Assembly (NCBI RefSeq): GCF_016599855.1
Contig: NZ_CP067041.1
Coordinates: forward strand, 3,224,001 to 3,288,000
Length of the DNA: 64,000 nucleotides
From: Bradyrhizobium diazoefficiens
Lineage (GTDB): Bacteria > Pseudomonadota > Alphaproteobacteria > Rhizobiales > Xanthobacteraceae
Direction of reading: 5' to 3'
Shown: piece by piece, positions 1 to 8,723 of the stretch
How positions within the stretch are numbered: the stretch's first letter is position 1
How the letters are laid out: every line of letters begins with the position of its first letter
The notes under the pieces: model-generated
What the model saw: the letters and a program-made list of their open reading frames with translations, nothing else
Told to the model about the DNA's origin: nothing
The model's database searches: none
Translations under genes and position numbers: made by a program

Positions 1-662
1 TGGTCGAGCGGCTTGTCGAGGAAGTCACCGACGGTCGCGCCCAGCGGACGCGTCAGGATGAAGGCGGCCCAGAACAGCGTGACGCGCGAGACCCGGGTCC
101 AGAAATACAGCGCGGCAATGACGGCCAGTCCCGCCGCGAAGATCAATGCGCCGCCGCGGTAGCCCATGTCGCCGGTGTCGGCAATCCAGTCGCCGAGCGC
201 TGTGCCCAGCGTCTGCGAAAACGTGATCGCGCCCCAATAAAAGGCCTCGACGCGCGGCGTGCTGACGCTGTTGACCGAAATCGTTCCCTCGGCGCGATAC
301 CAGAGGCCGAGCACCAGCATGAGGCAGGTGAGAAGCAGGGTCGAACCGCCGGCATAGCCGATGCCGAGCGAACGGTCGGCGAAATCGGCCATGGTGGTGC
401 CGAAGGTGGTGGAGGCCACAATGGTCGCCCAGTACAGCGCCGGATGGAACTTTTGCGCACGGATTTGTGCCGCGACCAGGACGACCAGCGCCGCCAGAAA
501 CAGGCATGTGCCTGCGAGGTAGCCCCAGTTCAGCGTCATCGTGACGGTGTCGCCGCCGGTCTCGCCCAGCGTCGTGGCGGCGATCTTGACGATCCAGAAG
601 CCGAGCGTGACTTCGGGGACCTTGCTCTCGCTAATGATGCTGCGCTGCGTATGATCTTCCAT
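1..662 (-). CDS. COG4705-type multi-spanning membrane protein, 3' end outside window
   Basis: The reading frame starts at ATG 662 and runs off the left edge, giving about 220 residues without a stop. The translation begins MEDHTQRSIISESKVPEVTLGFWIVKI and has repeated hydrophobic segments. It is clearly paralogous to the protein at 1154-1951: both share the patterns KVPEVT, TTxGETG, FYWxAI with GTAxGD, and AFxLTRPLGAxxGD. The function of this family is unknown. It lies last in a probable leftward operon 1951-1154, 1099-698, 662-1, with the promoter in the divergent region at 1952-2130. Membrane location is certain from hydrophobicity; role is not known. Confidence 0.8.
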   Translation of the reverse strand, partial: MEDHTQRSIISESKVPEVTLGFWIVKIAATTLGETGGDTVTMTLNWGYLAGTCLFLAALVVLVAAQIRAQKFHPALYWATIVASTTFGTTMADFADRSLGIGYAGGSTLLLTCLMLVLGLWYRAEGTISVNSVSTPRVEAFYWGAITFSQTLGTALGDWIADTGDMGYRGGALIFAAGLAVIAALYFWTRVSRVTLFWAAFILTRPLGATVGDFLDKPLD

Positions 663-697
663 AGTGTCCTCTTTTGCTGAGCGATTGCGTGGAAGCA

Positions 698-1099
698 TCA
701 CACCTGCGCGACGCGGTCCATCACCGCGAGCAGATCGGTGATCGCCTGCTTGCACTTTGCGGCATCCGGCGTGCTCGCGCGCAGCGCCTCCAGTGCGCGA
801 TCGATCGCCTTGTCGACCGCGTGCCAGTCGGCCGCCGCGCGCGGCTTCAAGCCGGCTTCGGCCTCGTCCCATTTGGTTTCGAGGTCCTTGATCCTCGTCC
901 TGGCGCCGGGAAGGTCGCCCTTGTCGACCATCGCGGCGACATCGACCGCGATGCTGCGGAACGGCATGAGGTCGCCGAGCTTTGCGGTCGCGGCTTCGGC
1001 GAGCGGGACGAAGCTGATGTGCTGGCTCGCATGCATGTTTGGGTCGGCTGCAAATGTCGTCACCAGACAGACGGCCATGGCCGGAATTAGTTTCATCAT
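698..1099 (-). CDS. small exported protein of unknown function
   Basis: 133 residues. The N-terminus ([17 protein letters not shown]) looks like a short signal peptide with probable cleavage near residues 18-24. The mature part is soluble, about 110 residues, rich in Ala, Asp and Lys, with predicted amphipathic helices and no recognised domain. It sits between two paralogous COG4705-type membrane protein genes on the same strand, so it is probably co-transcribed with them and may act in the periplasm with them. A tandem ATG ATG leaves the exact start open by one codon. Real-gene call rests on the signal peptide, codon use and operon position. Confidence 0.65.
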   Translation of the reverse strand: MMKLIPAMAVCLVTTFAADPNMHASQHISFVPLAEAATAKLGDLMPFRSIAVDVAAMVDKGDLPGARTRIKDLETKWDEAEAGLKPRAAADWHAVDKAIDRALEALRASTPDAAKCKQAITDLLAVMDRVAQV

Positions 1100-1153
1100 G
1101 TCGTTTCTCCGATTGAAACTCCCGTGCGGGAGCGGCGAAGTTTGTGATCGGCG

Positions 1154-1951
1154 TTACGGCGCGCGGCCGGCCCGGCGCGCGCCGTCGTCCTCGAACGTCA
1201 CCCAGGCGACGAGGCCGACGATCACGGTGAGGAAGGCGATGCTGGTCTGGATCGTGCCGAGACCGACGCCGCCATACTCGCGCGCCTGCGACAGCAGATC
1301 GCCGAGCGAGGCACCGAGCGGACGGGTAAGGATGTAGGCGAGCCAGAAAGCAAGCACGGGATTGATCCCGATGGTGTAGGCCACCGCAACCGCCATGATC
1401 AGCCCGCCGAACGCGACGACGCCGAGCTGGAAGCCGAGGCCGAGCGCCTCCGTCGCAAGATCGCCGGCAGCTGTACCGAGCGCGAAGGTGAGCAGGATCG
1501 CCGTCCAGTAGAACAGCTCGCGCCGCGTGGTGACGATGCTTTGGATCGACAACGTGCGCTCGGTGCGGTACCAGACCGCAAAAGCCGCCGCGAGCGCGCA
1601 TGCGAACGCGGCGGTGCTGATATAGAGGCTGATCTCGAGCTGGTCTGTGAGGAGATCGGTGAGCTGCGTACCGACGATGCTGACGAGAACGACCGTCAGC
1701 CAGTAGATCCAGGGCACATAGCCGCGGCGGCTCAGCTGAAGCAGGAGGGCCGCAGTGAGTAACGCCGTCATGCCGATCGCGGTCAGGTTGGCGCCGAGGC
1801 CGACATGCACCGCGAGATAGTCGGCGCCGGTTTCTCCGACCGTGGTGGAGAGAATCTTGATGGCCCAGAAGATCGCGGTGACCTCCGGAACCTTGTTCGG
1901 CAACCGCCTTGCGCCAAAGCCTGAATATTGCGACACGCCCAGATCTCCCAA
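1154..1951 (-). CDS. COG4705-type membrane protein
   Basis: 265 residues with seven or so hydrophobic segments spaced along the chain and short loops. It is a paralogue of the partial protein at 1-662. Conserved islands include NKVPEVTAIFWAIKILSTT near residue 20 and FWLAYILTRPLGASLGD near residue 215. The family is found in many proteobacteria and has no assigned function. The gene diverges from the response regulator at 2131, and the 179-bp gap contains two OmpR-type repeat pairs, so control by that two-component system is likely. A start further downstream is possible because the first 17 residues are not hydrophobic. Confidence 0.8.
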   Translation of the reverse strand: MGDLGVSQYSGFGARRLPNKVPEVTAIFWAIKILSTTVGETGADYLAVHVGLGANLTAIGMTALLTAALLLQLSRRGYVPWIYWLTVVLVSIVGTQLTDLLTDQLEISLYISTAAFACALAAAFAVWYRTERTLSIQSIVTTRRELFYWTAILLTFALGTAAGDLATEALGLGFQLGVVAFGGLIMAVAVAYTIGINPVLAFWLAYILTRPLGASLGDLLSQAREYGGVGLGTIQTSIAFLTVIVGLVAWVTFEDDGARRAGRAP

Positions 1952-1982
1952 CGCTGTAGCGACATCTGACCGTCGCGCCGAG

Positions 1983-2000
1983 GACTTAGGCCCGACTTAG
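1983..2000. promoter_or_regulatory. OmpR-type direct-repeat box, left copy
   Basis: Two copies of GACTTAG start at 1983 and 1994, exactly 11 bp apart (about one helical turn). The reverse-complement arrangement is present at 2059-2076. Heptamers spaced 11 bp apart are typical of OmpR/PhoB-family response-regulator dimers, and the adjacent gene encodes such a regulator. The site lies between divergent COG4705-type and qseB-like genes. Binding is inferred, not shown. Confidence 0.5.
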
Positions 2001-2058
2001 CGACGGGAAATTTCCGGGCAGGGCGGCCTTGGCCGCAATTTGGGCCTGCCGGCGCTTC

Positions 2059-2076
2059 CTAACTCTACGCTAAGTC
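2059..2076. promoter_or_regulatory. OmpR-type direct-repeat box, right copy
   Basis: CTAACTC at 2059-2065 and CTAAGTC at 2070-2076 are again 11 bp apart and are in inverted orientation to the pair at 1983-2000. The perfect 11-base arms CCGACTTAGCG (1992-2002) and CGCTAAGTCGG (2068-2078) show the symmetry. One pair would face the leftward promoter and the other the rightward promoter of the response regulator, consistent with autoregulation plus control of the membrane protein operon. Confidence 0.5.
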
Positions 2077-2130
2077 GGAATCGCCAGAATCTGACGGCCG
2101 GATGGTCCGGCTAGTGTTTGAGGATCGATT

Positions 2131-2790
2131 TTGCGGGTGCTGCTGGTCGAGGACGACAGGATGGTTGGCGCCGCCGTCGAGCAGGCGCTGAGGGATGCTG
2201 CTTACGCTGTCGACTGGGTACGGGACGGCGAGACCGCGCTGCTCGCCGCGAAAAGCGAATCATACGAGGTGTTGCTGCTCGATCTCGGCCTGCCGAATAT
2301 TGATGGCCGTGACATCCTGCGGCGGCTGCGCGCGGATGGCCGTAAGCTTCCCATTATCATCGTGACAGCGCGCGATGCCATCGACGACAGGATCGAGGGG
2401 CTCGATCTCGGCGCTGACGATTACCTGGTGAAGCCGTTCGAGATTCGCGAATTGCTGGCGCGGATGCGTGCGGTGACGCGCCGCGAGGCCAGCGGCGCGC
2501 CGGCACTGCTCGGCAATGGAACGCTCCGCCTCGATCCCGCGAGCCGCGAAGCCTCGTATCTCACGAAATCCGCGGTGCTGACCGCGCGCGAATTCGCATT
2601 GCTTCAGGCCCTGTTGTCGCGGCCCGGCGCAATCCTGTCGCGCAGCGAATTGGAGCGTCAGATCTACGGCTGGAACGAGGAGGTCGCGAGCAACGCGATC
2701 GAGTTCTTGATCCATGCGGTGCGGAAGAAGCTCGGCACGGATGCGATCCGCAACGTGCGCGGCGTCGGTTGGATGGTGGACCATCCATGA
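2131..2790 (+). CDS. OmpR-family response regulator (QseB/TctD-like)
   Basis: 219 residues. The N-terminal receiver domain has the acidic pair E7-D8-D9, phospho-acceptor D51 in LLLDLGLP, T79 and K101 (LVKPFE). A winged-helix Trans_reg_C domain follows from about residue 125, ending in NVRGVGWMVD. The start is TTG at 2131, supported by GAGG at 2120-2123 with normal spacing; no ATG lies close by in frame. The stop overlaps the ATG of the kinase gene (ATGA), so the two are co-translated. Likely targets are the divergent COG4705-type genes and its own promoter, from the paired boxes at 1983-2000 and 2059-2076. The signal is unknown. Confidence 0.92.
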   Translation: MRVLLVEDDRMVGAAVEQALRDAAYAVDWVRDGETALLAAKSESYEVLLLDLGLPNIDGRDILRRLRADGRKLPIIIVTARDAIDDRIEGLDLGADDYLVKPFEIRELLARMRAVTRREASGAPALLGNGTLRLDPASREASYLTKSAVLTAREFALLQALLSRPGAILSRSELERQIYGWNEEVASNAIEFLIHAVRKKLGTDAIRNVRGVGWMVDHP

Positions 2791-4082
2791 TCAGGTCCTT
2801 GCGGGGCCGTCTGTTTGCCGGTCTCACCGCGATCATTCTGCTGACGGGACTGGTCGGCGGCCTGTTCGCTCATCACTGGGCCTTCGACGAAGCGATCGAA
2901 ATGCAGGACTCCGTCCTGATCCAGATCGCCGGACTCGTGCAGGCAGGCAGCCTCTCGGGCGGCCGCGCGCTCCATGGCGTGGACGAAGATGCCGAGGTGT
3001 GGTTGATCGATCAAGCGTCCGAAGACGACGGGCAGCTCTGGGGCCTCAAGGACGGCCTAGCGCTGGCGACACGAAAGGGACAGCCAATCCGCGTGCTGCT
3101 GCGGACGCGGCCTGACGGCACAAGGTTCGCGGTGGCGCAACGCACGTCCGTGCGCGACGAGATCGCGGGCGACATGGCCTTCCGCACCGTGCTGCCAATC
3201 GCGGCGCTGATTCCCTGCCTGTTGCTGGTCACCGCCATCGTCATCGCGCGCTCGTTGCGGCCGATGGTACATTTGGCCGGAGATCTCGACGATCGGCGCG
3301 CCGACGACATGACGCCGCTGCCGGCGGCGCAGATGCCGAGCGAGCTGCATCCCTTCATCACCTCGATCAATGGGCTGTTGCAGCGTGTGCGCCTCCTGAT
3401 GGATCAGCAACGCCGCTTCGTAGCCGATGCCGCGCATGAACTGCGCACGCCGATCACGGCGCTGAGCCTGCAAGCGGAGAATCTCGATTCTGTCGATCTG
3501 CAGTCCGGCGCAGGCGACCGCGTGGCGGCGCTCCGGCAGGGCATCGGCCGAACCAAGCATCTGCTCGAACAGCTGCTAGCGCTCGCGAGACAGGATGCGG
3601 GGCAAGCCGGGATTGCGACCATGCCTCTTGTGATGTTGGACGACGTTGTGAAGGAGGTTGTTGCGGAGTTGTTACCCGAGGCAGCCATTCGTGGCGTCGA
3701 TCTCGGTTTTGCGCGCGTCGAGCCGGCGGCGGTGCGCGGCGAAGCCGTGATGCTTGCCGCCTTGGCCCGCAATCTCCTCGATAACGCGCTCCGCTTCACC
3801 CCGCAGGGCGGACGGATCGATGCCTTCGTCCATCGAGATAGCGAGACGGCGATCCTCCAGATCGAGGATAGCGGGCCCGGTGTTGCTCCAGAAGAGATCG
3901 GCCGGATCTTTGAGCCGTTCTTCCGCGGGCAGCGTCCCGAAGGCGAGGGCGTCGGGCTCGGTCTGTCGATCGTCAAGCGGATCGTCGACCGGCTCGATGG
4001 ATCGATTGAGGTTTCGAATATTGCCGAAGGTGGACGAACCGGATTGCGAGTTCTGGTCAAGTTGCCTGCAGCGGCGGCCTAA
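2787..4082 (+). CDS. sensor histidine kinase (QseC-like)
   Basis: 431 residues from ATG 2787, which overlaps the stop of the response regulator by 4 bp. Layout: a transmembrane segment near residues 8-28, a periplasmic region of about 110 residues, a second transmembrane segment (residues about 133-155), a HAMP-like linker, then HisKA with the phosphorylated His217 in DAAHELRTP. The ATPase domain has the N box LLDNALRFTP, the G1 box EDSGPGV and the G2 box GVGLGLSIV. It acts with the regulator encoded just upstream. The ligand cannot be read from the sequence. Upstream in-frame codons overlap the regulator gene and lack a ribosome site. Confidence 0.9.
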   Translation: MIRSLRGRLFAGLTAIILLTGLVGGLFAHHWAFDEAIEMQDSVLIQIAGLVQAGSLSGGRALHGVDEDAEVWLIDQASEDDGQLWGLKDGLALATRKGQPIRVLLRTRPDGTRFAVAQRTSVRDEIAGDMAFRTVLPIAALIPCLLLVTAIVIARSLRPMVHLAGDLDDRRADDMTPLPAAQMPSELHPFITSINGLLQRVRLLMDQQRRFVADAAHELRTPITALSLQAENLDSVDLQSGAGDRVAALRQGIGRTKHLLEQLLALARQDAGQAGIATMPLVMLDDVVKEVVAELLPEAAIRGVDLGFARVEPAAVRGEAVMLAALARNLLDNALRFTPQGGRIDAFVHRDSETAILQIEDSGPGVAPEEIGRIFEPFFRGQRPEGEGVGLGLSIVKRIVDRLDGSIEVSNIAEGGRTGLRVLVKLPAAAA

Positions 4083-4085
4083 CCG

Positions 4086-4590
4086 TCATTCCCCCTGGAT
4101 CCACTCCGCCACGCTGCGCCACAGCGTGTCGCGGTGATCGGGGCGGAAGAAGCCGAAATGGCCGATCGCCTTGGCGCCGACGTCAGAGGGCTTGACCTCG
4201 AGCACCTCGGGCCTGATCGCGGTGAATCTGGACGTCAGCAGCTCGACCGCAGGCCGCGTCGCCCAGGGATCGTCGGAGAAGCAGAGCGCGCGCAGCTCGC
4301 CCCTAAACTGCGCAAAATTCTCCAGCGCCGGCAGTTTGGAATCGAACAGATAGCGCGGGCTCGAGACCCAATCGGCCCATTGCAGGAAGACGCCCTTGGG
4401 CGCAGCCGCGATGGACGAGATAGGAGGCAAAACCGCGATAGATTTTTCGCGGCACGGCGGTCGCCGAGTTGATCAGCACGGCGTGGCGCTTGGCCCCGCG
4501 CGGCAGGAACAGGGTGCCGGTCAGCGCACACCCGTCGGTCGCCGGGAAGCTGATCTCGTCGATGAAAACGTCGTCCAGTGCGGCGTCCAT
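4086..4590 (-). pseudogene. alpha/beta hydrolase relic with internal deletion and frame change
   Basis: The N-terminal piece starts at ATG 4590 (MDAALDDVFIDEISFPATDG) and runs to about FASYLVHRGCA. The C-terminal piece, in another frame, resumes at about APKGVFLQWADWVSSPRYLFD and ends at 4086. Both ends match what is known of COG4757-type predicted alpha/beta hydrolases (about 280 residues), but the middle 100 or so residues, which carry the GxSxG nucleophile, are absent. The junction is near 4400-4410. The relic lies between the kinase gene and the DAHP synthase gene. A sequencing error alone cannot explain the lost segment. Confidence 0.7.
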
Positions 4591-4771
4591 GGGTTGAAGC
4601 TGTCTTGCCGGTTTCCTCTGCCATCCCCAGCAAATGCGAATTCGGCTTTCGCCGCAAGGGTTTGCAATGCGAAATGGATTTACAACTGGCGGGGCGGGGC
4701 CAGCCTGTGTATAAGGCGGCCCTCGCAACCCACAGATCAGGTTGCACTTTTTGCTTCACGGAGAGATTGCG

Positions 4772-6160
4772 ATGTCCGAGCGGTGGACGCCCGAGTCCTG
4801 GCGCAGCAAGCCGGTGCTACAGGTGCCCGATTATCCCGACGCCAAGGCTTTGGCCGACGTCGAGGCGCAGCTTGCAACCTTTCCGCCGCTGGTGTTCGCC
4901 GGCGAAGCGCGCAATCTGAAGAAGGCGCTGGCCCGTGTTGCGGCCGGCGAGGCCTTTCTGCTCCAGGGCGGCGATTGCGCCGAGAGCTTTGCCGAGCACG
5001 GCGCCAACAACATCCGCGACTTCTTCCGCGTGCTGCTGCAGATGGCGGTGGTGCTGACCTATGCCGGCGCGGTCCCTGTGGTGAAAGTCGGCCGCATCGC
5101 CGGCCAGTTCGCAAAACCGCGGTCGTCGCCGACCGAGAAGGTGGATGGCGTCGAGCTGCCGAGCTATCGCGGCGACATCGTCAACGACATCGCCTTCACC
5201 AGGGAAGCGCGCGTGCCGGATCCGCAGCGCCAGCTGATGGCCTATCGCCAGTCCGCCGCGACGCTGAATCTGCTCCGCGCCTTCGCGACCGGCGGTTACG
5301 CCAATCTCGGCAGCGTGCACGAATGGATGCTCGGCTTCCTCAAGGATAGCCCGCAGTCGCGTCGCTACAAGGAGCTGGCCGACCGCATCTCGGACGCGCT
5401 CAACTTCATGCGCGCCTGCGGTCTCGATCTCGAAAGCCATCCGGAGCTGCGTGCCACCGACTTCTACACCAGCCATGAGGCGCTGCTGCTCGGTTACGAG
5501 CAGGCCATGACGCGGGTCGATTCCACGACCGGCGACTGGTACGCGACTTCGGGCCACATGATCTGGATCGGCGACCGCACCCGCCAGCTCGATCACGGCC
5601 ATGTCGAATATTTCCGTGGCATCAAGAATCCGATCGGCCTCAAATGCGGTCCGTCGCTCAAGCCCGACGAGCTGTTGAAGCTGATCGACGTGCTCAATCC
5701 GGACAACGAGCCGGGCCGGCTGACGCTGATCAACCGCTTCGGCGCCGACAAGGTCGCCGATCACCTGCCGGGCCTGATCCGCACGGTGAAGCGCGAGGGC
5801 AGGGTGGTGGTCTGGTCGTGCGATCCCATGCACGGCAACACCATCACCTCGACCTCCGGCTACAAGACGCGGCCGTTCGATCGCGTCCTCTCGGAGGTGA
5901 AGTCGTTCTTTACGATCCATGCCGCGGAAGGCACCCATGCCGGCGGCGTGCACCTGGAGATGACGGGCCAGGACGTTACCGAATGCATCGGCGGCGCCCG
6001 CGCCATCACGGATGAGGATCTCAACGACCGCTACCACACGGTCTGCGATCCCCGCCTCAATGCCGAGCAATCCATCGACATGGCCTTCCTCGTCGCGGAG
6101 CTCCTTAAGCAGGAACGCGCCGGCAAGGTCAGACCGATCCCGGCCGCAGCGGGGCTCTAA
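4772..6160 (+). CDS. 3-deoxy-7-phosphoheptulonate synthase, class II (plant type)
   Basis: 462 residues, the usual length of class II DAHP synthases. It condenses phosphoenolpyruvate and erythrose 4-phosphate in the first step of the shikimate pathway. Recognisable motifs are [35 protein letters not shown] and [15 protein letters not shown], which hold PEP- and metal-binding residues. The start is ATG 4772, preceded by GGAGAG at 4760-4765; an upstream in-frame ATG at 4742 lacks a ribosome site. The dgkA start follows after only 4 bp, so the two are probably co-transcribed. Regulation by aromatic amino acids or a partner protein cannot be read here. Symbols aroG or aroF are used for this enzyme in different genomes. 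Confidence 0.95.
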   Translation: MSERWTPESWRSKPVLQVPDYPDAKALADVEAQLATFPPLVFAGEARNLKKALARVAAGEAFLLQGGDCAESFAEHGANNIRDFFRVLLQMAVVLTYAGAVPVVKVGRIAGQFAKPRSSPTEKVDGVELPSYRGDIVNDIAFTREARVPDPQRQLMAYRQSAATLNLLRAFATGGYANLGSVHEWMLGFLKDSPQSRRYKELADRISDALNFMRACGLDLESHPELRATDFYTSHEALLLGYEQAMTRVDSTTGDWYATSGHMIWIGDRTRQLDHGHVEYFRGIKNPIGLKCGPSLKPDELLKLIDVLNPDNEPGRLTLINRFGADKVADHLPGLIRTVKREGRVVVWSCDPMHGNTITSTSGYKTRPFDRVLSEVKSFFTIHAAEGTHAGGVHLEMTGQDVTECIGGARAITDEDLNDRYHTVCDPRLNAEQSIDMAFLVAELLKQERAGKVRPIPAAAGL

Positions 6161-6164
6161 GACC

Positions 6165-6518
6165 TTGCTGCGGATCTGGAAGGCCACGATTAACTCCCGC
6201 AACGGTATGGCCTTTGCGTTCCGCTCGGAACAGGCCATCCGCGAGGAGATCTTCGCGCTGATCCTGTCGGTGCCGGTGGCGTGGTTCGTCGCTGCCACCG
6301 CAACGCGCGCGGTCGAGCTGGTTTGCTCGGTCGCCTTCGTGCTGGTGGTCGAACTGCTCAACACTGCGATCGAGAAGCTCGCCGACCGCCTGACCATGGA
6401 TCGCGACAAGCAGATCGGGCGGGTCAAGGACATGGGCTCGGCTGCGGTCGGCGTCGCACTGCTCATGGCCGGCGCGTTCTGGATCATCGCCATCGTCGAG
6501 CGATTGGGATTCCTCTAG
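6165..6518 (+). CDS. dgkA: diacylglycerol kinase, DgkA type
   Basis: 117 residues from a TTG start at 6165, chosen because it gives the normal family length (about 120) and lies right after the upstream stop; an in-frame reading that starts earlier would overlap the DAHP synthase gene. It is a small inner-membrane kinase with three transmembrane helices that phosphorylates diacylglycerol or undecaprenol. The family signature is seen as FRSEQAIREE and VVELLNTAIEKLADR, with the catalytic Glu and Asn residues in the second. It is followed after 15 bp by nadE. Confidence 0.88.
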   Translation: MLRIWKATINSRNGMAFAFRSEQAIREEIFALILSVPVAWFVAATATRAVELVCSVAFVLVVELLNTAIEKLADRLTMDRDKQIGRVKDMGSAAVGVALLMAGAFWIIAIVERLGFL

Positions 6519-6533
6519 CTGGACGGGGCGGCC

Positions 6534-8291
6534 ATGACCGAACGTCTCAACGCATTCGCGGTCACGCTCGCCCAGCTCAATCCGACCATGGGCGACATCG
6601 AGGGCAATGCCGCCAAGGTGCGTGCCGCCCGTATGCACGCCATCGTCGACGGCGCCGATCTCGTGCTGTTTCCGGAATTGTTCATCGCGGGTTATCCGCC
6701 GGAGGATCTGGTGCAGAAGCCGGCCTTCCAGGCCGCCTGCCGCGTCGCCATCGAAACGCTCGCGCGCGAGACCGCCGACGGCGGCCCGGCATTGCTGGTC
6801 GGCACGCCCTGGGTCGAGGATGGCAAGCTGTACAATGCCTGTGCGCTGCTTGATGGCGGCCGCATCGCTGGCTTGCGCTTCAAATGCAATCTGCCGAATT
6901 ACGGCGTGTTCGACGAGAAGCGGCTGTTTTCGCGTGGTCCTGCGGCGGGCCCGGTCACCGTGCGCGGCGTGCGGATCGGCGTGCCGATCTGCGAGGACAT
7001 CTGGCTGGAAGAGTCCGAGGATTACGAGAACGTGGTCGAGACGCTGGCCGAGACCGGTGCCGAGATCATCCTGGTGCCGAACGGCTCACCCTATGCCCGG
7101 GACAAGAACGACGTGCGTCTGTCGGTGGCAGTCGCGCGGGTCACCGAGAGCGGCCTGCCGCTGGTCTATCTCAATCAGGTCTGCGGCCAGGACGAGCTGG
7201 TGTTCGATGGCGCCTCGTTCGTCCTCAACGGCGATCTCTCGCTCGCGGCGCAACTGCCGGCGTTCGAAGAGAATATCACCACGCTCCGTTTCACCAAGAG
7301 CGGCGACGATTGGCGCTGCACGGGTCCGATCGCCGAACAGCCCGGGGGCGACAAGGCCGACTACGCCGCCTGTGTGCTCGGCTTGCGCGACTATGTCAGC
7401 AAGAACGGCTTTCCCGGCGTGCTGCTCGGCATTTCCGGCGGCATCGATTCCGCACTTTGCGCGGCGATCGCCGTTGATGCGCTCGGCGCCGATCAGGTGC
7501 ACGGCGTGATGCTGCCTTATCGCTACACGGCGGCACACTCGATTGCCGACGCGGGCGAGCTCGCCGGCCACCTCGGCATCCGCTATGAGGTTCTGCCGAT
7601 CGCGGAAGCCGTGACCGGCTTCGAGACCATCCTGTCCGGCCTCTTCAAGAATCTGCCGCCCGATATCACCGAGGAGAATCTGCAGGCCCGCACCCGCGGC
7701 ACCCTGCTGATGGCGATCTCCAACAAGATCGGGCTGATGGTGGTGACGACAGGCAACAAGTCGGAGATGTCCGTCGGCTATGCCACGCTCTATGGCGACA
7801 TGAACGGCGGCTTCAATCCGATCAAGGACATCTACAAGACGCAGGTGTTCCGGCTGGCGAGCTTGCGCAATTCCTGGAAGCCCGACGGCGCGCTCGGACC
7901 TGCGGGCGAGGTGATCCCGCCCGACATCATCACGCGTCCGCCGACGGCGGAGCTGCGCGAGAACCAGGCCGATCAGGATTCCCTGCCGCCCTACGACGTG
8001 CTCGATGCCATCCTGGAGCGGCTGGTCGAGCGCGAGGAGCCGCTCGACCGGATCATCGCCGCAGGTTTCGAGCGGGAGACGGTCACCCGCATCGACCATC
8101 TCCTCAACGTCGCCGAATACAAGCGCCGCCAAGCCGCGCCCGGCGTGAAGGTGACGGCCAGGAATTTTGGCCGCGACCGCCGCTATCCCATCACCAACCG
8201 CTTTCGCGACCGGGGCGAGCCGTTGCCTGCGCCCGACGAGACGCTGGTGTCGAACGGCAGCCGCGCCTCGCTCGACGCGTTTGAAGGTTGA
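6534..8291 (+). CDS. nadE: glutamine-dependent NAD+ synthetase
   Basis: 585 residues. The N-terminal part is a nitrilase-type glutaminase with the E-K-C triad: Glu in FPELFIAGY, Lys in RFKCNLPNYG and Cys153 in GVPICEDIW. The C-terminal part is an ATP-pyrophosphatase synthetase with the P-loop GISGGIDSAL near residue 299 and the motif TTGNKSEMSVGYATLYGD. It amidates nicotinate adenine dinucleotide to NAD+, with ammonia channelled from the first domain. ATG 6534 follows a GGACGGGG stretch. It is probably part of the same transcript as dgkA. Confidence 0.96.
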   Translation: MTERLNAFAVTLAQLNPTMGDIEGNAAKVRAARMHAIVDGADLVLFPELFIAGYPPEDLVQKPAFQAACRVAIETLARETADGGPALLVGTPWVEDGKLYNACALLDGGRIAGLRFKCNLPNYGVFDEKRLFSRGPAAGPVTVRGVRIGVPICEDIWLEESEDYENVVETLAETGAEIILVPNGSPYARDKNDVRLSVAVARVTESGLPLVYLNQVCGQDELVFDGASFVLNGDLSLAAQLPAFEENITTLRFTKSGDDWRCTGPIAEQPGGDKADYAACVLGLRDYVSKNGFPGVLLGISGGIDSALCAAIAVDALGADQVHGVMLPYRYTAAHSIADAGELAGHLGIRYEVLPIAEAVTGFETILSGLFKNLPPDITEENLQARTRGTLLMAISNKIGLMVVTTGNKSEMSVGYATLYGDMNGGFNPIKDIYKTQVFRLASLRNSWKPDGALGPAGEVIPPDIITRPPTAELRENQADQDSLPPYDVLDAILERLVEREEPLDRIIAAGFERETVTRIDHLLNVAEYKRRQAAPGVKVTARNFGRDRRYPITNRFRDRGEPLPAPDETLVSNGSRASLDAFEG

Positions 8292-8321
8292 AGTCGGCCC
8301 TTGGGCGCGAGGTCGCGGGTC

Positions 8322-8714
8322 CTACGAAGGGGTCGTGAAGAACAGCACGCGAAGCAAGTGCGTGTACTCGGATTCGAGCACCATGATCGACACAAAGACC
8401 AACACAGCGATCGGCGGCGCCAGGATGGCATAGGTCAGGGCCAGCCGCTCCCAAGCCATGTGCATGAAGACGGCGACGATCAGGCCGGCCTTCACGACCA
8501 TGAACAGCAGGATCAGCGACCATCTGAGATAGCCATGCAGGCCAAAATAGTCGACCAGAAAGGAACAGGTGCTGAGGACGAACAACCACCCCCAGACCAC
8601 GAGATAGAGCTTGATCGGATGCTGCTGGCCCTTGGCGTGCGCGACTCCAGTTGCGACTGCGTCATGCGCATGAGCGTGAAGCTGCCCCTCGATCTGTACT
8701 GTCGCGTTTGTCAT
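8322..8714 (-). CDS. cytochrome c oxidase subunit IV family protein
   Basis: 130 residues with a His-rich N-terminal tail (residues 10-32) and three transmembrane helices, as in bacterial caa3/CyoD-type subunit IV. It follows the subunit III-like gene at 8724 by 9 bp on the same strand and is the last gene of the oxidase operon. Such subunits help assemble the oxidase and do not carry redox centres. The downstream gene nadE converges on it, with a 30-bp gap. Confidence 0.85.
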   Translation of the reverse strand: MTNATVQIEGQLHAHAHDAVATGVAHAKGQQHPIKLYLVVWGWLFVLSTCSFLVDYFGLHGYLRWSLILLFMVVKAGLIVAVFMHMAWERLALTYAILAPPIAVLVFVSIMVLESEYTHLLRVLFFTTPS

Positions 8715-8723
8715 GCGCCGGCC

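Noticed and set aside
1119..1132. CTCCCGTGCGGGAG palindrome as a terminator
   Set aside because: The stem is 6 bp with a 2-base loop and no T-run; it lies inside a probable operon, so it is at most a weak processing site.
4817..6493. Long open frame (558 codons) on the minus strand
   Set aside because: It is the mirror of the DAHP synthase and dgkA genes, a usual by-product of high-GC codon bias; Arg/His/Gln-rich translation with no family pattern.
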